The notes under the pieces: model-generated | The model's input: the letters and a program-made list of their open reading frames with translations, nothing else | Told to the model about the DNA's origin: nothing | Database searches by the model: none | Part shown: positions 42,092 to 49,129 of the stretch, in pieces | Position numbering within the stretch: position 1 is the stretch's first letter | Layout: every line of letters starts with the position of its first letter | Program-made: the position numbers and the translations under genes | DNA from: Planctomycetota bacterium | GTDB taxonomy: Bacteria > Planctomycetota > Planctomycetia > Pirellulales > Pirellulaceae | DNA: 49,129 nt | Assembly (NCBI GenBank): GCA_027622275.1 | Contig: JAQBZB010000029.1 | Coordinates: 1 to 49,129 of the forward strand | Reading direction: 5' to 3'

Positions 42092-44584
42092 GTGCATACC
42101 TTCACTTTTTACTCGTACAAAGGCGGAACAGGGAGAAGCCTGCTATTGGCAAATGCAGCGCGCTACTTGGCACTTCTCGGCAAACGCGTCGTCGCCATCG
42201 ACTTCGACTTCGAGGCACCCGGGCTCCACTACAAGTTGAATATCGGCCACCCGGGAGTGCGCACTGGCGACGTGATACCTGAGCGCGGCGTTGTCGATTA
42301 TCTGCTCGCTGCGGCTGAGGGCGGGGCTCCGCCTGAACGGTTGCTAGACTACATCGTTTCCGTGCCGCTTCCGCACGGCTGCGCGGGTCAGTTGCGGCTA
42401 ATGCCGGCTGGGTCCGCACCGTCAGGCGAGTACTGGAAGCATCTTGCTGCGCTGCAGCGGCAGGATCTGTTCATGGACCCTGATGGGCATGCCATCGCCG
42501 CATGCCTGGAGTTGAAGGCACGGATTGAAGAAGAGCTTGAAACGGACTTCCTCCTTATCGACTCCCGCACCGGAATTACCGAGCTGGCCGGGGTGGCCAC
42601 GACCCTTCTGGCCGACAAGGTTGTGTGCCTCGTCCTGAACAACCGCGAAAATCTCACGGGTGCTCGCGCGGTGATGAGGAGCTTGCGTCGCGCCATTCGC
42701 TTGCGGGGCCAGGATCCCATCGAAGTGCTGCCGGTACTCAGCCGCATTCCCGAACGTGACGCGTCCACAGCGCATCAGGTACTCGCGTACCTGAACGAGC
42801 GGGGGCCGACACCCGAAGACACACTTGCCCTCAAGACGATTTTCATGCTCCGAACCGACCCTGAGTTGGCGCGAATCGAGAAGCTCCATGTCGGAAGCGG
42901 AGAGCCCAGCAGCCAATCGCTGCTCCACCAGGACTATCTTTCATTGTTCGCCGCATTGGTGATGGCCGATCCCATCAGAGTCTCGGCGGCGTTGAGACGC
43001 CAAGAGGCCGTTCGTGAGATGCGGGAATGGCTCACCTATCGTCACGATGTTCACCGCCATCGCCGCGTGACACCGGAAGGATTCCGTGAGGAACAAATCG
43101 ACGAGGGAGTGTATCTCGGGGCCAGCAAGACTCGCTATGCCGACCTCGTAGTTTATGGCGGGCAAGATCGGGCCGAGGCGTTGATGGCCGTGGAATATGT
43201 GGAAGACCTCGACTCGTCAGACGCATGGCAGCGGTGGGAGAAGGAGACCAAGCTGCGGTGCGTTGTATTGTTGGGCAAGAAGGAAGGCGAGCAGAATAAG
43301 AGTCGCATCTTTACCCGTGGACGGCGAGGCGGGAAGTTTGCCGAACGTGATGACGAGTCTGCGTGGGCCGTGAAATGGCCGCTCAGCTTTGCGGCCCAGG
43401 AAGACCCAGGCGATAGATCGGTCACGTCCATGCTCAAAGCGGTGCAGCAGGGCGAAGACGGTTACATCTACCTTCTCATCCGCGAGTGGCAGCACGCATC
43501 GTTCGTCACGCTTCACGGAGGAATGCCCTTCCGCCCGGTCCTTGCGCGCCAGATCGTCGATGGCTTGGCGGAAGTTAGAGATGTCGAGACCGAGGTGCGT
43601 GTGCTGTGGCGGACGGCCCCCGATCCGTTCGAGCGCGCTGACGAAGGCATGATGCCTCACGGCAGCTCGCTCGAAGAGCTGACGACACGCGAACTCCATG
43701 CGCCGCTTTGGTGGCGATTGTCCGCGGAAGCAAAGGTGGAGTACTGGCAACACTCGCGTGACAGAACCTGCATTGCGGGAATCGAGTTTCTGGCACGCGA
43801 CTTACTGGGGCTGTCGTTCGATCAAGACCGGGACTTCCGCCGGGAAGTGGGACGGCTCGTCGTTCATAGAGAAGGAGACGACGATGAGGTGGACCGAGGT
43901 GCCTACCGCTTCGCCGACCTCTTCCGGAAACAGGAACTCAAGTATGAGTTTTCCCAGAACGCGCCTCCGGAACTCGTCCGCCAAGCGGCCATTCGTCAGG
44001 CGTTCAAGGGTCCAACAGGCGTGGGAATGAAGTCCGAGTCAATTTGGGACGCCGCCGAAAGGGAAGCACGCGAGGCACTCGAACATGACAAGGCGTTGTC
44101 CTCGTTGCTCCGAGGGCGTGACGGTCGGCCATGCGTCGTGACCACCAACCTCCTGGGACTCTACGATCCGGCTTCAGGTCTGGTGACGATCTATCGCAAG
44201 CTCGTTGACTGGTGTGCGCGCACCCTCGGAATCGATGTCCGCACGCTGACGAATATCGTGTTCCTTCACGAAACCGTGCATGCCCTCTGCCACTTGGGTC
44301 GTGACCTTGATGGTCGCGGCTGGGAGGAGTTCGCACTTCCGTCTTCGCACGACATCGCCTTTCGCCCGAGTTCCCTTCACGAGGGGCTCGCTCAGTATTT
44401 TTCTTTCCGCCTCATTGAGCGGCTCGCCGATCCCGCAATGATGGCCGGCTTCGAGCGCCTGAGCGACCATCAGCCGGCCGAGTACAAAGTATGGCAGACC
44501 ATGCGCGACGTGCCGGTAGAGGATGTCCGAAAGATGTTGATCCGCGCGCGCGCTGGGCTTGACGTGATGCCTCGGACGTTTTGA
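42092..44584 (+). CDS. KGG-x-GR P-loop ATPase fused to HExxH zinc-peptidase-like domain
   Basis: 830 residues, GTG start 42092. Residues 1-~290 are a MinD/ParA-like NTPase with variant Walker A YSYKGGTGRS (Lys10-Ser16), the DFDFEAPGL motif (37-45) and LLIDSRTG as Walker B; I know this as the KGGVGR-motif variant. Residues ~300-530 hold a less clear middle with YADLVVYGGQDRAEALMAVEYVED. The C-terminal ~250 residues contain HETVH (His726, Glu727, His730) and a downstream Glu764 in LHEGLAQYF, the pattern of a gluzincin metallopeptidase. No signal peptide, so cytosolic. Likely a conflict or defence effector in which the NTPase controls proteolysis; the role is inference. Confidence 0.82.
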   Translation: MHTFTFYSYKGGTGRSLLLANAARYLALLGKRVVAIDFDFEAPGLHYKLNIGHPGVRTGDVIPERGVVDYLLAAAEGGAPPERLLDYIVSVPLPHGCAGQLRLMPAGSAPSGEYWKHLAALQRQDLFMDPDGHAIAACLELKARIEEELETDFLLIDSRTGITELAGVATTLLADKVVCLVLNNRENLTGARAVMRSLRRAIRLRGQDPIEVLPVLSRIPERDASTAHQVLAYLNERGPTPEDTLALKTIFMLRTDPELARIEKLHVGSGEPSSQSLLHQDYLSLFAALVMADPIRVSAALRRQEAVREMREWLTYRHDVHRHRRVTPEGFREEQIDEGVYLGASKTRYADLVVYGGQDRAEALMAVEYVEDLDSSDAWQRWEKETKLRCVVLLGKKEGEQNKSRIFTRGRRGGKFAERDDESAWAVKWPLSFAAQEDPGDRSVTSMLKAVQQGEDGYIYLLIREWQHASFVTLHGGMPFRPVLARQIVDGLAEVRDVETEVRVLWRTAPDPFERADEGMMPHGSSLEELTTRELHAPLWWRLSAEAKVEYWQHSRDRTCIAGIEFLARDLLGLSFDQDRDFRREVGRLVVHREGDDDEVDRGAYRFADLFRKQELKYEFSQNAPPELVRQAAIRQAFKGPTGVGMKSESIWDAAEREAREALEHDKALSSLLRGRDGRPCVVTTNLLGLYDPASGLVTIYRKLVDWCARTLGIDVRTLTNIVFLHETVHALCHLGRDLDGRGWEEFALPSSHDIAFRPSSLHEGLAQYFSFRLIERLADPAMMAGFERLSDHQPAEYKVWQTMRDVPVEDVRKMLIRARAGLDVMPRTF

Positions 44585-44663
44585 GTCTTCCCACCCGGAG
44601 GAGAAATGGGGGGAGCGAGGGTGCCAGGAACCGTTGTGTTCAATGAACGCCTGAAACGGGGTA

Positions 44664-45008
44664 TTACTGGGGCATTAGCCGACAGAGCATCACGTCGGGA
44701 AAGGGGCCGCTGAACCGTTCGCCGTTGAATTGTATCAAGTGGTCCGGTCCTGCCGCGATCCAGACTTCAGTTTCCCAGGAGCTGTGCGGGAGGAAGCTGC
44801 GCGTGGTGTCTCGCGAAGTGAATGCCGTTACGAAGACCAAACCAGCGGCCGAACCGACAAAAAGTTCCTTCCATTCTTCGCGGCGTTTGCCATCCACCGG
44901 CCCGGCGCTCGTCACGGCTGCGATCAGGACGAACCAACTGCGAGACGCATCGTACCCGACAATGTCTGCCCTCTTTTTCGTCATGCCGTTGATTGCCTTA
45001 CAAATCAC
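44664..45008 (-). CDS. BsuBI/PstI-type restriction nuclease domain, short and possibly inactive
   Basis: 114 residues (GTG 45008; ATG 44984 also possible). It matches the catalytic end of BsuBI/PstI-family endonucleases: YDASRSWFVLIAAVTSAGPVDGKR, AGLVFVTAFTSRDTTRSFL, SWETEVWIAAGPDHLIQFNGERFSGP. The family normally reads LIEAVTS; here the Glu position is Ala30, which should weaken or abolish catalysis. The long N-terminal part of such enzymes is absent. Overlaps the upstream gene by 11 bp. No intact methyltransferase is seen. Confidence 0.78.
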   Translation of the reverse strand: MICKAINGMTKKRADIVGYDASRSWFVLIAAVTSAGPVDGKRREEWKELFVGSAAGLVFVTAFTSRDTTRSFLPHSSWETEVWIAAGPDHLIQFNGERFSGPFPDVMLCRLMPQ

Positions 45009-45384
45009 GAGCGGCGACAGGGCCGTAAAGCCAGTCGCGTGTCACCGCTTTGGCCTTGAGCAGTTTGGCCTTCGATTCAGCCGCCTTTTTGTCGAAGGCG
45101 GAGTAGTCCACGAGAACGTGCTCGGGAAACGGCTTCGGGTCCGCGACAACCGGCAGACTCAATTCGCCACACTCCGCGACCGTGACGGCTAACACGCCAA
45201 CCGAAGCGAAATTCAACGTCTCGGTGTAATGGACGTAAGCGGGTTCCGGTTCGATCTGGTCCCCGTCGTACATCGAAAGCTGATGTTGATCCTTGGGCGT
45301 GGGGCGAAATGCCTGCGACGTGACGCGGCCCTGCTGAATGAAACTCGGGTGAACCTGACGCAGCAGCAACGTATCGCCGTTCAT
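44998..45384 (-). CDS. Unknown protein in the BsuBI-like operon
   Basis: 128 residues from ATG 45384, chosen for its ATGA overlap with the upstream gene. Not assigned to a family. The sequence is compact alpha-beta: TLLLRQVHPSFIQQGRVTSQAF-PTPKDQHQLSMYDGDQIEP, VGVLAVTVAECGELSLPVVADPKPFPEHVLVDYSAFDKK, then a lysine-rich helix. I have the impression that such proteins travel with a ~370-residue partner like the one upstream. A TA-like or immunity role is possible but unproven. Confidence 0.7.
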   Translation of the reverse strand: MNGDTLLLRQVHPSFIQQGRVTSQAFRPTPKDQHQLSMYDGDQIEPEPAYVHYTETLNFASVGVLAVTVAECGELSLPVVADPKPFPEHVLVDYSAFDKKAAESKAKLLKAKAVTRDWLYGPVAARDL

Positions 45385-46511
45385 GGCTGGCCTCCCGCCA
45401 ATGGGCGAATCTGCTGAACCAGCCACGTCCAATCATCGACGCCGTCGAGATGGATGTCCCGACTGGAAACGGCCTGCGTCAACAGATCCAGAACGTGCCA
45501 CTGACCCTGATGGCTGCGGAGGTCAATTTCCAAGGACAATTCATGCTGGCCGAGCGTCCATTCGGCTTGCACGCCACCCTCCGCCGTTGGATACACGTAC
45601 GGCAACGGCAAATCGTCGGGGTAACTGTTCTCGAAACTGGTCGTCAGCCAATCCAAGCCCGCCGGCGCGGGGGCTAGTCCTTTGCCATCGAGCCAGCCAT
45701 TCTGAAGGCTGCGGAATTCGTCGAGTCGCGCGGCCACGTCGTTGGGATCGAGGAGGCCCAGGTGCTCGACCGATTCGATCCTTTGGAGCCGTTCTTGGCG
45801 ATTGAATCGACCAATGCCTTGCAGCAGGACTCGCGTTCCTGCGTCGTACCCGGTGAACGCTTCCAATATCTTTTCGCGGTGTTGCGACTCAAGCGACGCG
45901 GGAACGCGGTTGCCCTCCGGTAATTGCAGGTGGAAAGTCAACTTCTCCTTGTCCACTTCGGGAATTCTTCCGCGCAGTGTGACTTCTTCGGTCAGTTCCT
46001 GAATCTGCGTCGAGGCCAGCGTAAGCTTTCGCCGAGTAACCTTATTCAGACGCGCCGGACGGTCTCGATTGTTTGGATTGAACTCAATCGCTTCACCTTC
46101 ACGCAGACCACGTCCGATGCGATCGAAGTAGGCGAGATGCATTTCCGACAAATGCGGATCGATTGGTTCGTCGTGCTCCGCGGCATTGATCGCAGCAATC
46201 ACGCTGTCGCGAGCTTTTTCCAGTAGGAATTGGTTCTCATCGGGAAACAGCATGGCTGAAGCGACGAATAACCCAATCTTCGGAACTGCGCTGCCGTCCT
46301 CGACGCCCGTCAGCTTGAGCGACACGCCGTCGGTAAAGCCTTTTGGCGTGCGCTTTCGCTCAGGATGGTCCTTCAGATAATGCCATTTCGCGACCTCGAT
46401 GAGCATTTCTTCCAAGGCGGCGAAATCCTTCAGCATTTCCAGCGGAATGGAATGCTGTTCAAACCGTTGTCCCACCATGCGCGGGCTCAGGAAAGGAATG
46501 GGGTCACTCAT
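45381..46511 (-). CDS. Unknown ~376-residue protein in the BsuBI-like operon
   Basis: 376 residues, no signal peptide or membrane segment. N-terminal helices (LEMLKDFAALEEMLIEVAKWHYL), a middle part with LTLASTQIQELTEEVTLRGRIPEVD and TGYDAGTRVLLQGIGRFNRQERLQRIESVEHLGLLDP, and a C-terminal part with NSYPDDLPLPYVYPTAEGGVQAEWTLGQHELSLEIDL. Family not recognised. Coupled by ATGA overlaps both to the short upstream frame (46508-46511) and to the downstream gene (45381-45384). All four genes here form one tight operon. Confidence 0.72.
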   Translation of the reverse strand: MSDPIPFLSPRMVGQRFEQHSIPLEMLKDFAALEEMLIEVAKWHYLKDHPERKRTPKGFTDGVSLKLTGVEDGSAVPKIGLFVASAMLFPDENQFLLEKARDSVIAAINAAEHDEPIDPHLSEMHLAYFDRIGRGLREGEAIEFNPNNRDRPARLNKVTRRKLTLASTQIQELTEEVTLRGRIPEVDKEKLTFHLQLPEGNRVPASLESQHREKILEAFTGYDAGTRVLLQGIGRFNRQERLQRIESVEHLGLLDPNDVAARLDEFRSLQNGWLDGKGLAPAPAGLDWLTTSFENSYPDDLPLPYVYPTAEGGVQAEWTLGQHELSLEIDLRSHQGQWHVLDLLTQAVSSRDIHLDGVDDWTWLVQQIRPLAGGQP

Positions 46512-46729
46512 GCCTTCAACTCCTTCGGCGGGACGTTCTCGATGTCACGCAATTCGGTATCCAGTTCGGAATTGCCGTCCTTGTCTCCACAAATCTCCGC
46601 CGTCTCATCCCGTTCGCCCAACGCGGGCAGCACCGCCCCGCGTTTCGCCGCGCTGAGTCTCGCGCCTCGCTCGTGGGCCAGCGCCTTGAGGTTGGTGCGG
46701 AATGTCTCGGAAGGAAGGAAAGGTGTCAC
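46508..46729 (-). CDS. Short frame resembling an HsdM C-terminal fragment
   Basis: 73 residues from GTG 46729. The second half, LPALGERDETAEICGDKDG then DTELRDIENVPPKE, closely resembles a segment near the C-terminus of type I restriction methyltransferases (RDETAEICRD...ELRDTENVPL). The methylase domain is missing. It is either a relic of a lost type I system or a repurposed leader gene. ATGA overlap with the 376-residue gene suggests it is still translated. Confidence 0.5.
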   Translation of the reverse strand: MTPFLPSETFRTNLKALAHERGARLSAAKRGAVLPALGERDETAEICGDKDGNSELDTELRDIENVPPKELKA

Positions 46730-47055
46730 TGTAGCAAAGGTGTCCGGAACTCGTTACTGTGCAATTAACGCGGGAAACGGCTGCTGTGATACCGTTGTTT
46801 CTCCGCAAATCAGTTCGTCACTCGCGTGGCGGTGGTGTGCAGTTGCTTCGCGTGTTCGCCGCTCGCTCTATGGTACTCGATTTCTGATTGAGGAAACACG
46901 ACTTGGAGACGTTCCCCGATCGCCGGGTGGGATCAAGGCATGGTTGAAGCTCACCGCTTCTGTAAGCAGAAGAAGAAGGAGACCTGCGGTCGGCGGTTTC
47001 GACGGGGTCGGGCGACCCGCGCCGAGCGGGAGTAGGTCCAGTCGGAACAGTTCGG
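46730..47055. other. 326-bp gap without a recognisable gene
   Basis: Nothing with coding character was found on either strand, and no clear hairpin or terminator. It separates the minus-strand BsuBI-like operon from the end of the minus-strand receiver gene, so it should hold the operon's promoter; no -10/-35 pair was identified. It may contain further eroded remnants of a methyltransferase gene. Confidence 0.4.
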
Positions 47056-47454
47056 TCAGTTCGCCGGAGCGAGTCGGTTGCCTTGCGACTCAAGTCGAGC
47101 GGCAATCTTGACGGCGAGCATTTGATGATCGACCGGCTTGAAAAAGATGTCATCGATGCCACGCGACAACAGATCCTTGGCGAGCTTGGGCTCGATGACG
47201 CCCGTGATGACGTAGATCAGCGGGCGATTCTCGCGGGCCAGCAAGTCGACGACGAGTGCGTGGCCGTGCAGAGTCGGCATGCGAAGATCCGTCACGAGGA
47301 CATCGTAATCTTCCATATCGAGCATCTTCAGTGCCTGCTCGCCGTTAATTGCCGGTGAACACTCGAAGCCGGCACGCTCCAAGGCCCGAATGGTCAGCTC
47401 CCGGACGGCAGCCTCGTCGTCGACAACTAAGACTTGGATGGGCGAGTCGTTCAT
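47056..47454 (-). CDS. Single-domain response regulator
   Basis: 132 residues, all receiver domain: VVDDE at the N-terminus, phospho-acceptor Asp56 in VLVTDLRMP, Thr in YVITGV, Lys in FFKPVDH. No output domain. It starts 27 bp after the stop of the histidine kinase on the same strand, so the two are probably co-transcribed and the kinase may phosphorylate it. Confidence 0.92.
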   Translation of the reverse strand: MNDSPIQVLVVDDEAAVRELTIRALERAGFECSPAINGEQALKMLDMEDYDVLVTDLRMPTLHGHALVVDLLARENRPLIYVITGVIEPKLAKDLLSRGIDDIFFKPVDHQMLAVKIAARLESQGNRLAPAN

Positions 47455-47481
47455 GACTGTGTTCGCCTGGTGTGAGCCTGT

Positions 47482-48732
47482 TTAAATTGATTGTGGAAGT
47501 AACAAGCGATCCGCCAAGCTTGTCGATCCTTCGATGCTTAACGATTTGTCGAAGGCAGGAGTCGTCACTTCAGCTGTCTCGTCCGCTGGTGTTTCAGAGC
47601 CGCGCTTCGGCAAGAAGATCGAGAACGTCGATCCGACGCCTAGCTCACTCTCGATCCGCAGATGCCCGCCGTGCTGAGTGACGATCGAGTAGACCATCGC
47701 GAGTCCGAGTCCCGTTCCGCAGCCCGGCGCTTTCGTGGTGAAGAACGGCTCCAGAATGCGTTCCCGCAACTCGGGCGGAATGCCGCATCCGGTGTCGCGG
47801 ACGGCGAGCAAGACGTAGTCGCCGGGCGTGGCACCGGGGATCGTCGCGCAACTGGTTGTTCCCAGCCGCAGCTGGCGCGATTCAATCGCCACCGTGCCCC
47901 CGCTCCGCATCGCGTCGTGGGCATTGATGCACAGATTCATCAGCGCCTGCTGCAACATGCCCGCGTCGGCGATCAAGGTCAAGTCGTCGAAAGGCAATTC
48001 GACGTCGAGGTGCCATCGGTCGCCTAACAGCGGTGCCACCAAGTCCGAGACGTTGGCGATTAGTTCGGCGACATTCGTCTCGCGCTTCGTGGGTCCGTCG
48101 TGGCGGCTGAAGTTTAGCAACTGACGTGTCAGGCTGGTTGCCCGTTCGGCGGCGTCGAGGGCCTTGGACAAGTCGCGGTAGCGGGGATCCTCGGTTGGCA
48201 GACCCTCCATCGCATACTTTGTGTAGCCGACGATCGCCTGGAGCAGGTTGTTGAACTCGTGTGCTACTCCGCCGGCGAGCGCTCCGACGGCTTCCATCTT
48301 CTGCGACTGACGCAGTTGATCTTCCAGCCTCTTGCGTTCGACGGCGTATAGTAACGCCCGCGAGATCGTGGGCCCCGAGTGATGCCGCTTGACAATGTAG
48401 TCTTGCGCTCCGCGGCGAACGGCTTCGGTCGCGAGTTCTTCGCAGTCGGTACTCGTCATCACCACAGCGGGAAGGAAGGCATCCGCCGCGCGCACGGCAT
48501 CGAACGTGTCAATCCCCTGACTGTCCGGAAGCCCCAGATCGACAACCACGACATCCAGGCCGCCTTCGGCGATCCGTTCAATAGCCAGCGACAGCCGATC
48601 GACCCACTCGATCTCGAAACGTCGCGACGAGCGTTGCAGCAGATGTTCGATCAAATGTGCTTGCGCCGGGTCATCTTCGATCAATAGGACGCGAATCGGT
48701 CCTGTTTCGAAAGTACTTGAACTTGCCGACAT
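47482..48732 (-). CDS. Receiver-histidine kinase (hybrid, N-terminal REC)
   Basis: 416 residues, no membrane segment, so cytosolic. REC domain 1-~125 with Asp65 in [13 protein letters not shown]. HisKA follows with the H-box [11 protein letters not shown] (His158). HATPase_c has [17 protein letters not shown] and [13 protein letters not shown]. The receiver placed before the kinase suggests it is itself controlled by another histidine kinase. Partner is the receiver gene just downstream. Signal unknown. Confidence 0.93.
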   Translation of the reverse strand: MSASSSTFETGPIRVLLIEDDPAQAHLIEHLLQRSSRRFEIEWVDRLSLAIERIAEGGLDVVVVDLGLPDSQGIDTFDAVRAADAFLPAVVMTSTDCEELATEAVRRGAQDYIVKRHHSGPTISRALLYAVERKRLEDQLRQSQKMEAVGALAGGVAHEFNNLLQAIVGYTKYAMEGLPTEDPRYRDLSKALDAAERATSLTRQLLNFSRHDGPTKRETNVAELIANVSDLVAPLLGDRWHLDVELPFDDLTLIADAGMLQQALMNLCINAHDAMRSGGTVAIESRQLRLGTTSCATIPGATPGDYVLLAVRDTGCGIPPELRERILEPFFTTKAPGCGTGLGLAMVYSIVTQHGGHLRIESELGVGSTFSIFLPKRGSETPADETAEVTTPAFDKSLSIEGSTSLADRLLLPQSI

Positions 48733-48988
48733 GGTCTGCTGCCCCTACCTAGAATCAGCCTTGATGCCACAGCAATGATTAGCCCAATCGCGGCTTGGCG
48801 CTGGCGAAGCGGCGAGCGTCCGCCGATTGCTCTATTGCAACCTTAGCTCACAACCCCGAAGTTCGCCGACGGTTGCCTCCCACGGCAAAATCTAAGGGAC
48901 AACCCTGCCCCGCTATGCGTCGGTTCCACTGGGTGGCGAGCGGCGGTCGCAACAATTGTGCCGATCAATCGCGATGTGACCCCAGACT

Positions 48989-49129
48989 TCAAGCCAGCAC
49001 GTTTTCCAACAGCCCCGTGCTGTCGCTGAACGAGTCGACACGAGCACCGCTGACGTCGAGCATCGTGCGGTAGAGATTCGTCAGCGGCGTGTCCTTGGGA
49101 TAGACGATGTGACGTCCAGTCTCGATCGC
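48989..49129 (-). CDS. C-terminal end of a DUF1552-family protein (partial)
   Basis: The last 46 codons run off the right edge: HIVYPKDTPLTNLYRTMLDVSGARVDSFSDSTG and a short tail. This is the conserved C-terminus of planctomycete DUF1552 proteins. Such genes usually pair with a DUF1592/DUF1588 cytochrome-like protein, which would lie beyond the window. The 256 bp between this and the kinase start hold nothing recognisable. Confidence 0.8.
   Translation of the reverse strand, partial: AIETGRHIVYPKDTPLTNLYRTMLDVSGARVDSFSDSTGLLENVLA

Noticed and set aside
46365-47111. Plus-strand open frame of ~248 codons
   Set aside because: Mostly antisense to the 376-residue and HsdM-like genes, Ser/Arg-rich, without motifs.

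Overview
The window looks like a chromosomal segment of a planctomycete (Planctomycetota, probably Pirellulales-like). Evidence: a DUF1501 protein with a Tat-like leader next to a DUF1549/DUF1553 protein with a CxxCH motif, a further DUF1552-type C-terminus at the right edge, a cytosolic Ser/Thr kinase, a secretin-N-like repeat protein, GC-rich codon use, and many GC-rich hairpin repeats between genes. The taxonomic call rests on recognised families, not on a database search.

Layout. (1) 1-12.7 kb is mostly housekeeping: speA, a hicBA module bracketed by direct repeats, a small nuclease-fold protein, a upp-nupC salvage pair, an exported amidohydrolase/serine-hydrolase fusion, a kinase, an RraA-like protein and a secretin-N-like exported protein. 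(2) 13-20.5 kb holds a lone receiver protein, a remnant IS with inverted ends, and a TetR-MFP-RND efflux operon with a perfect palindrome over its promoter. (3) 20.5-36 kb is an accessory island. It carries a nuclease-helicase continued (after a one-base frameshift) by eleven 73-residue modules, a PHP-SMC-like ATPase, and a dense set of toxin-antitoxin genes: DUF433/DUF5615, VapBC-like, HigBA-like, DUF2442/DUF4160, MNT/HEPN, UPF0175/DUF3368 and PIN remnants. Many of these are broken. Six copies of a dispersed hairpin repeat lie between and inside them. (4) 35.7-40 kb is the planctomycete DUF1501 / DUF1549-LamG-DUF1553 pair. (5) 40.2-46.7 kb is a second accessory block. It has a decayed gene, a three-gene operon ending in a KGG-x-GR P-loop ATPase fused to an HExxH peptidase domain, and an opposing operon with a BsuBI/PstI-type nuclease domain and an HsdM-like scrap. 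(6) 47-49 kb is a two-component pair (receiver; receiver-histidine kinase) and the end of a DUF1552 protein.

How parts may work together. upp and nupC would import and salvage pyrimidines. The TetR gene probably represses itself and the downstream efflux pair. The nuclease-helicase, PHP-ATPase, TA modules, KGG-x-GR/peptidase operon and BsuBI-like operon have the composition of a defence and conflict island, with repeat-mediated rearrangement leaving fused and truncated modules. The best candidates for undescribed biology are the 73-residue module array on the nuclease-helicase and the three-gene ATPase-peptidase operon.
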